This document shows positions 57,094 to 64,000 of a stretch of 64,000 nucleotides of DNA, piece by piece. The first letter of the stretch is position 1, and the number at the start of each line of letters is the position of its first letter. The stretch comes from Nyssa sinensis (lineage: Eukaryota; Streptophyta; Magnoliopsida; Cornales; Nyssaceae). The notes under the pieces are model-generated. The model was not told the DNA's origin. It saw only the letters and a program-made list of their open reading frames with translations, and ran no database searches. Position numbers and translations under genes: made by a program. The stretch is from positions 39,491,677 to 39,555,676 of the forward strand of contig CM018051.1 of NCBI GenBank assembly GCA_008638375.1, read 5' to 3'.

Positions 57094-59251
57094 GGTAGTT
57101 TAAGTGATATTTTTACCTAGAACACAGTTTGACATGTTAGAACAGATGCCTTCATATATTTATCGGTTCTGATTTTCATATTATAGACCTAACCATTGAG
57201 TTCGGAAGGTTGAAGAAAGTCAATTTAGACTCTCTCGGCTTTTACATCTGGGTTCGGGTATGTCAGGGGTATTTTGGTCATTTTTGCCGTCACATAATTT
57301 CTATCTCGGATTCGTCATCTAATCATGTATACAGTCTCACAAGTGTCAGGTCTACTACAGGTATTAATTCCGTTTTAATCGGACTTCATTTAGGCCTTGT
57401 ACAGGGTCAGGGGTATTATGGTAATTTCATATGTTATATTTTTCGGTACTTTATTTGCAGTCACGGACCTCACCATTGAGTCCGGAATGTCCAACATAGT
57501 TAAAATGGACTATCTTTCAGTGAAATTTGGCCCTATGTGTCATTAGGGGCAGTATGGTCATTTACCCTTTACATGTCTGTATTTTTCGGGACTTGGTTTC
57601 ACAAATCGGACTCCACCATTGAGTCCGGAATGCCCAAAATAGTAAGATTACACTATTCAATCATTAAATTCGGACTTGGTTTGACTTGTTTAAGGTCTAG
57701 GGGCATTATGGTAATTATTCCCTTTTAATAAAATAATTAAATAATTATTTTATTATTATAATTAATTTTTCAGGGGCATAATTGCAAAAGATTTTCAAAA
57801 TCTGGGCCTTAGTGTAATTCTGTTAAACAGTGGGGGTCAGTTTGTAAATATTTAAAAGTTCAAAACTGAACCAAAGGGTTCAGTCTCTTTGCAACTGAAC
57901 CGGTCCGGTTCAGTTCGGTTCTGATCGGTTGGTCACACTGCTGACATCATGATGACGTCAGCCCTAAAATAATTTAAAAACCAGAATTCCAAAACGACGC
58001 AGTTTCATTAATGTGGTGGCAGTCCCGTTGTTTGACACGTATCCGAGTTGGCTCGACCCAACTCATCTCGACTCGGTCGACTCGGCCGAGTCAACTCCGT
58101 CTTCCCCACTAACTGACTCGGTGTTGCCCTAATTTCTGCAGATTTTTAATTTCTATTTCGTGAGTTTTAACACACGGTCTCTCTCTGTTTTCGATCCTAG
58201 CAGGTTTCTACATATCATATCTATCATTTAGCATCCATTTAAAGCTTCGAATCACTCTAAACCATTCTGTTTTCAAAACGATAGCCGTGACCTGTAACAC
58301 GACCTAGCATCCTCGATTCTTCACCATTTCATGTGATTTTTTGAAGCTATGTGATCTACAAATCATGAGGATCAAGACTCTATCTTCATTTTTCAGTTTG
58401 GTCTCGATTTTAGAAGATTTGGGTTTCAAACCCGTAGCTTCATTTTCAAATTCGTGGGGCTACAGTGAGTTCTGGAGTCGCGTAGGTATATATATGAGAT
58501 ACTATTAGGGTCTATTTCAGGTCTCGACATACAAAATCTCAAATGGTTATGGTCGAATCAGACTTGGTGTTTCCAAGCTTCACTAATGGAGGTCACCCTC
58601 GGTTTTCATGGTTCTTGACCATTTCAATACCTCTATCACACACAGTATGCTCAAAACAGTTCCTAGAGTCGATAATGAGGCATGCATGTGATCTATATCC
58701 TTAGTAACCCATCAAACAGTTCTAAAATTCAAACATAAGAAATGAAGGAAATTGGTATTTACCTTCAACAGTGTCTCTTTCTCTCTGTCACGACCCAATT
58801 CAGAGCTTCCTCGGTTGCTGCAGGTATGTCCAGTTCCTTCTTCCCGTACACACAGTGCTTATACTCACTTGTATCAAGGCTTTTCACTCTCTCTCTAAGA
58901 ATTTCTCCCACTCCAAACCTCTCATGCATTCTCCAACCTAATATATATATATAGAGACATGGCAGCACACAGCTTGCTAGGTGGTTTGTCTTCAAAACCA
59001 TGGTTTAGGTTTTGCATGTAATTTGGTTGGTGGATGGGGGTGTATCTTGACCATTATGATGTCTCTCATATATGTATCCAGATATGCATATCAATGGAGT
59101 CTCGGTTGATTGAAAAACTGATGTGAGAGGAGATGAGGTAAGCTAATAATGGGAGTCTTGCATGTAAGGCCATTGGCCAATTTGGGTGGTGGCTTGGGCA
59201 AGATTATAGGTTATATACATATATTACTGTATATATGCACAAAGTAACCAA

Positions 59252-59342
59252 CAGCCTAGTTGGTAACTTTTTGGGACAGATTTTACCTACCTTGGTAGGT
59301 CAAGGGTTCAATTCCCCTTGGCCTCCCAAGTGACCATTTTTT
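59252..59342 (+). promoter_or_regulatory. tRNA-like Pol III module in LTR-D2
   Basis: A box CAGCCTAGTTGG (59252-59263, one change from consensus), B box GGTTCAATTCC (59305-59315) 41 bases later, and T6 at 59337-59342. It is the same module, antisense to the LTR as in LTR-D1, so it predates the two insertions. The T-arm-like stem is kept; no acceptor stem is seen. Confidence 0.65.
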
Positions 59343-59853
59343 CTTATTTTCTGGTTAAGGCCCTGTTTGGTTGTCGCCGAATTCTAATTTCACTGTTTTG
59401 GCCTTAACTCCCAATCCGTAACTCCTTTTTCAGTGCGGTTTCTTTCTGTCACTTCCTACTCAGAATATCTTTCATTAACCAAGGTCCAATGTTAGTTTTT
59501 ATTTTCTCGAGTTTCCCATAATTAACTAATTTGAGTTTTTTCACTATTAAAAATAAACATTAAATTAGCTAAACCCGACATTTCATTTCCAAAACAGTTT
59601 TCAATACACAAAACATGCCAGTCAAGCAATTGGGGTGTTACATGATGTGTCTTGAAATGATTGTGAAACTATATGAGTTGAAAACTCAATATGAGGACTT
59701 GTGACAAAAGGACTAAATGATGAATCTGATGAGTAGAACGGTGAGAATTAAGTTAGATTTGAAACTAATGTAATGAGTTCAATATGATTGATGGGCTCCT
59801 TTAATAAGTCGAGAACTTAACATGAGTATTATGAAATCCTTACAAGGTCTTGA

Positions 59854-60172
59854 TTGATAAAAGTATTGGGGGAGATAACCTATAAGTTGGCGTTACCGCC
59901 ACGATTAATTGGAGTTCATGATGTCTTCCACTTGTCGGGGAAGTATGAACCTAAGCCCTCACATGTACTAGATTGGGTGGGTCTTGCAGTAGAGGGTGAC
60001 ATTCCTTATGATGAGAGGCCTGTAGAGGTATTGGACACGAGGGACCAGGTTTTGTGGGGCAAGACCATCCCTTTTAGCCAGGGTTCTTTGGAACCAGCAT
60101 AAGGTCGAGGAGGCTACTTGGAAGCGTGAGGCCGAGGTCCGAGCTAGGTATCCCGAGTTGTTTGTTCATTGA
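59854..60172 (+). pseudogene. Gy-G integrase C-terminal remnant
   Basis: Frame 1 (59854-60102) reads VLGEITYKLALPP, then GVHDVFHLSGKY, then PYDERPVEVLDTRDQ. This is the end of a plant chromovirus integrase, the region that precedes or includes the chromodomain. A frameshift near 60085 moves the rest into another frame, which reads EEATWKREAEVRARYPELF and ends at a TGA near 60170. It is the only gypsy coding sequence left in Gy-G and cannot function alone. Confidence 0.88.
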
Positions 60173-60205
60173 TATATTTTTTTAATTTCGGGACGAAATT
60201 TCTTT

Positions 60206-60218
60206 AAGGAGGGAAGGA
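60206..60218 (+). other. Gy-G polypurine tract
   Basis: AAGGAGGGAAGGA directly before the 3' LTR. Confidence 0.9.
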
Positions 60219-63200
60219 TGTAAAGATCTAAAATTTTGGAATATTTTTTTTTTATTATCTATTTATTTATTTAATTATTTGTTTGTTTATTTGTTAATTA
60301 GATGTGTGTGTAATGGTGTGTTGTATGTGTGTGTGTATATATATATATATAATGCATGTGTGTACATGTAATTAAATAATTATATATGTATACATATATA
60401 TATATATATGGATTTATATAGCAGCCGAAGCTACTAGAAGAAGAGAGGGGCGGTAGAAAAAGAAAATGGGGAAAAGGAAAGGAAATAAAAAAAAAAAAAA
60501 AGTGAGAGAGAGGAACAGGGAGAGAAGGGGAGACGTAAAGGAGGCTGGAAGAGAGATTTGGCCGATTCTCTCTCTCTCTCTCTCTCTCTCTCACAAACAC
60601 CTCCATTCCCCGATCTGTGACGATCGCGGCTCCGGCCCCACCGCCACCCACGAACACACGGCCTCACATCATCAAGCCACCATTATCTCCAACAAATATG
60701 GCACATCGCACCACCAACAGACTAGATTTAAGACTACAAGCCTCAGTCGCACCGTCGAATGCCAGATCCATGGCGAAATGTCCAACCAGCCGATCTGATC
60801 GTTCCGATCAGATCGGCTTCCTCATCGATTCAACAGCTTGTTGGGTTTGATCGTGGTCTGAGAAAAACGAGTTTCATAAAGCAGGGAATAGATCGGCGTT
60901 GGTGGCGTTGAGCCCGACGCTCCGTTCTTGGTTGCGGGGATGGTGGCAGAGGCGGTCGATCTGGGGATGTTGTGATGTTGGGTCTTTGTTTGGGCGGGAG
61001 ATTTTGAAGCAGGTTGGAATCGTGTGTGTGGGTGTTACGACCTTGTGGTTTGGAATCGCATATGGATGTTGTGGTTTTGTGGGGTTCCGCTATTTCCGCC
61101 ACTCCAGTTGAGGACGGACAAAATGGTGAAGCAGCGGTAGAGTAGCGGCTGAACAATAGGTGTGTTGATCTAGTTGGGTGAACTCCAGGTGAACGGATGT
61201 ACTGCAGCAGCAGCAACGTTTTTACAGGAAGTATTTAGTTGTGGCTGTAGCCATTACACGGATGAGGATGGTTCAGAGAGATGGCCGTAGGAGCAGCTGC
61301 GATGGGGTTTCAGTGATGCTTCTGTTGGAGGAACTGATGTGGTTCTTGTGATGGATCGGAGAGTAGAATTATGGGAAAAGAGAAAAGGGGAAGAAGTACG
61401 TACAGCAGGGACTATGTATACATATATGTGTGTGTGTTTGTTTATGCCGTAGAAGCAACAGCCATGGACTGACCTTGATGAAATTGAAAGAAAGGGAAGG
61501 GAAGATGGCGCAGTAGTAGCGGTGGCGTAGCAGGCCAGTGTGCATGTATTTATGTGTGTTGTTTATGTTGGTTGCATTGGAAGATTTGATACGGCTGCTG
61601 TAATGAAATTGGAGAAGATTGGTTTAGTGATTTAGAATGGGTTCTTGAAGCACCAAGGTGTGAGCCGTTTCATTTTTTTTTTTCAGAAACTGGGCATGTG
61701 ACAGATTTTTTTCGAATTTAACTTCATTGTTGGGAAAAAGGAAATTTCTGTGGCAGGATATTTGGGGAATCGATTATTGTTAGTTTAAGAAGGGCTCAAA
61801 TCAGTTGGTTCTTAATTGGCTTAGACCTTTTAGCCGAACCAGGATCAGTTATTAAATGACAAGTTCAGTGCCAGTGGAATGTAGACCGCAACCAAACAAG
61901 GTTAGATTTAATTATGTTGTTGGCTATTTCAAATTGAAATAGAACTTTGTGAAATTAGAAATTGTGCCAAGAAATTATGGTTAATTGTAAATTGACCCAA
62001 GAAATAAAATAATATTTAATTTAAATAAATTAAAGAGGGGAAATTACCAAAACGCCCTTGAGTCAAAACACAGTCAAACGAACCCCGATTAAAATAAAAG
62101 AATAGTGGATTCTTATTATTTTGACTATTCCAGACTCAAACTATGGAGTCCGATTTATGAGGAGAGGTCCCAGGGAATGGGAACCCGTAAAAGTGAAAAA
62201 TGACTATTTCGTCCTTTTTAGCCCGAACGTCCAAATTAAATTTTGCGTAAGCCCAAACCTATTTTCTTCGGAGTTCCGGACCCAATGGTAGAATTTAATT
62301 TAGCAAAATAGAAATTAATAAAATAAAAACATAAAATTTGATGAATAGCATCATTCAAGTAGCAAACAGACTGAATTGTATTTTTGTGATATTAGGGACA
62401 CCGACAAGCAAGGAAAAGGTGGTCTAACCTTCTATACTATCGCTGTTGACTCCACCACCTTGCGAGCACGGTTTACTAGGGTTGAGACCAACCCGACAGG
62501 TATGGTGTTTTGCTAATGTTAGAAATGAAGTTAAGTTAGGAATATTCTGTGAATAATTGGAATGACTTATGTGTTTATTTGGAATGTATTTGCTTGATAC
62601 TTTGGAGTTGGTTGTTCACATGCTTATGTGTTACTTGCGTTCTTTTAGAGTTTAGTAATGGGAAGACACATGAACTATGATGTATGAATGCATGAGATAT
62701 ACAATTACATGAAATAAGTTGATGCTTTGATTATTATTGATACTCCAAATGTGATATTTCATTAAAAGCATGCCTTATTGAGATTACGTCATTGTGTGCC
62801 GCATTCGAAGCATATTAGCATAGGGTGAATTCCTTGGACACATGGCATGAGTTGAGCACGTGGTGCTATGCATTATGAGGATGTAGATCCTGTGGTGAAA
62901 AACCCAAAATTGGCCATTGCATTGGTTCCTGATCCATCGGGGGGCGGCCCGTAAAGGGAATTGGTATTCCGGACCATCGGGGGAAGGCCCGTAAAGGAGA
63001 CATGGGTGTGGCATCGAGTGCATGGGTGCGTCATGCATATTTTCCTTGCATTGTGTTTGAGAAGCATTTAGAGATAAATGTACACTTTGCACATGTCACG
63101 CCTTAGCTTTATTTCTTGCATTAGCATCACATTATACCAGCAGTTGAGCTGACCCATTCGTGGGACATACATTACAGATGAGGATGCCCAGCTACCTGAG

Positions 63201-63449
63201 ACCCAGTAATACCTCGATAGGATGGAGCACTTGGTGTATTTTGGCCCATGAGGCTTATATTTTGTGATGTAAGGGCTTAAGCCCGAATGACCATGCAAAC
63301 AGTGTATTCATGGGATGTACCTTACGTTATCTTATGTATTGATGGGAATGGATGCATGTTTAGTGAATCTATTTACATTGTCCTTTATTTTATTTTATTT
63401 TCTGTCTCGTCAGTCGCGCATCAGGTTTGTAGAAATTCGGGGCGTGACA
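60219..63449 (+). repeat. Gy-G 3' LTR (3231 bp)
   Basis: Uninterrupted copy of the split 5' LTR, TGTAAAGATC to GGGGCGTGACA. It has a CT microsatellite of about 28 bp at 60568-60595 that is much shorter in the 5' LTR (near 37313). The hairpin before ATTACAG here reads CCCA-TTCG-TGGG (about 63152-63163). Confidence 0.94.
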
Positions 63450-64000
63450 AAAACGAAGGATTGAATTGGCCAAAATTTGGTGAATGAAATCTACCAAAGG
63501 AGTTCATTCTTCCTCCTTTGTTGTTGGGCCTACGTCTCCCTCTACCTCTGCCAGAGGAATTGAATGGAGAATATCCTCTGTTAGATGAGAAGTTTGGTCT
63601 ATAGTTGGAAGCCATCATGGCTCCAGGGAAAGGAGAGGTGTGGTCTTGTTTATGGACATATTCAATTGTCTGCTCCTCAATTTTCAACATTGCATAAACT
63701 TCGTCAAGTGTAATATTTTCAGATCTTGTTCTTATTGAGGTCTTAAAGGCATTGTACTCTTGAGGCAATCCATTCAAGACATAGATCAAGATGTCCTCAT
63801 CCTCTATCAAGACAGATATAGAAGCTAGGCTATCTCTAGCTTGTTTGATTTTCTGAATGTATGAGTTTATAGAATCCTTACCTTTGGAGATGTTGTGTAA
63901 GGCAGATTTTAGCTGGAGGATATTAGATCTGGTTGATGCAGAGAATCTCCTCTCCAAGGCTAGCCAAGCTTCTCTGGATGTTGAATATCCTATGACATGA
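63450..64000 (-). pseudogene. Cop-F gag, partial at the right edge
   Basis: Minus-strand gag of the copia element whose pol lies at 32.6-37.0 kb. The frame is open to the window edge (AWLALERRFSASTRSNILQL near 63900-63975). It continues through SINSYIQKIKQARDSLASI and VLNGLPQEYNAFKTSIRTRS, typical of copia gag (UBN2/Retrotran_gag families). A Gly/Arg-rich part (SSGRGRGRRRPN) precedes the break at the Gy-G insertion. No internal stop is seen here, although the element as a whole is broken. Confidence 0.88.

Larger units (their letters stand above)
55920..59642 (-). mobile_element. LTR-D2: solo LTR (3723 bp), reverse orientation
   Basis: Plus-strand ends are TGTCACATCCCCC and GGGGTGTTACA, the reverse of the LTR-D1 ends, with perfect TGATG TSDs. 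It shares with LTR-D1 the Pol III-like module, the AACCGGTT block, the TTTTGACCCC and GGACTCAATGGT modules and the hairpin before the acceptor. It lacks the LTR-D1 tandem arrays. In place of them it has coding-like exons (56322-57093). Confidence 0.94.
36978..63449 (+). mobile_element. Gy-G: Ty3/gypsy-derived element with nested insertions
   Basis: Plus-strand element with LTRs of about 3.2 kb, a primer site at 51892 and a polypurine tract at 60206. Its internal region keeps only the C-terminal end of a chromovirus-type integrase, so it is non-autonomous. Tat-H lies in its 5' LTR and LTR-D2 in its internal region. Without these it would be about 11 kb. It was inserted into Cop-F between gag and the zinc knuckle. 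Confidence 0.92.

Noticed and set aside
59247..59335. A functional tRNA gene
   Set aside because: A and B boxes and a T-arm are present, but no acceptor stem pairs and no CCA-proximal structure is seen. It is treated as a tRNA-derived module.

Overview
The window is nuclear DNA of a flowering plant, most likely a eudicot. It has LTR retrotransposons with initiator-Met-type primer sites (TGGTATCAGAGC), canonical GT-AG introns, a hAT-type DNA transposon and many AT and GA microsatellites. No bacterial or organellar gene was seen. More than four fifths of it is nested transposable-element sequence, so the layout is best read as insertions inside insertions. The labels used here are mine.

Left block (1-22.4 kb). 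A decayed minus-strand Ty3/gypsy element, Gy-A, is split by a solo LTR, LTR-B (2054-21068, TSD AGAAA). LTR-B was itself hit twice. One hit is Lard-C (2220-12270, TSD GTGCA), a complete but non-coding LTR retrotransposon with 3.1 kb LTRs. The other is LTR-D1 (15057-20518, TSD GCTTA), a 5.5 kb solo LTR full of tandem repeats.

Middle (22.4-32.3 kb). This is unassigned AT-rich DNA. It holds the only host-gene candidate, a three-exon gene at 24766-25766 for an unrecognised 226-residue membrane protein, and Cop-E (26077-29489), a Ty1/copia element that has lost its reverse transcriptase and RNase H.

Right block (32.3-64 kb). A minus-strand Ty1/copia element, Cop-F, has its 3' LTR at 32.3 kb and its gag running off the right edge. 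An 820-bp hAT-like element (8-bp TSD GTTTAGGG) lies in its RT. Between its gag and zinc knuckle sits Gy-G (36978-63449), a 26.5 kb composite. Gy-G is a gypsy element whose internal region keeps only the C-terminal end of integrase. Its 5' LTR contains Tat-H (38631-50335, TSD CAAGG), a Tat-lineage gypsy element. Its internal region contains LTR-D2 (55920-59642, TSD TGATG), a reverse-oriented solo LTR of the LTR-D family. Tat-H keeps gag-pol in one uninterrupted reading frame broken only by 12 stop codons, 11 of them TAG. Downstream it carries a tandem-repeat array and two spliced antisense genes.

The most unusual signals lie inside the long LTRs. LTR-D2 contains a three-exon, frame-consistent open reading frame for a small basic coiled-coil protein. 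Both LTR-D copies carry an RNA polymerase III A-box/B-box/oligo-T module. The four large LTR families share one module order, with hairpins that show compensatory base changes and putative splice donor and acceptor sites. Boundaries supported by TSDs are exact. Lineage names are from protein motifs read by eye, and no database search was made.
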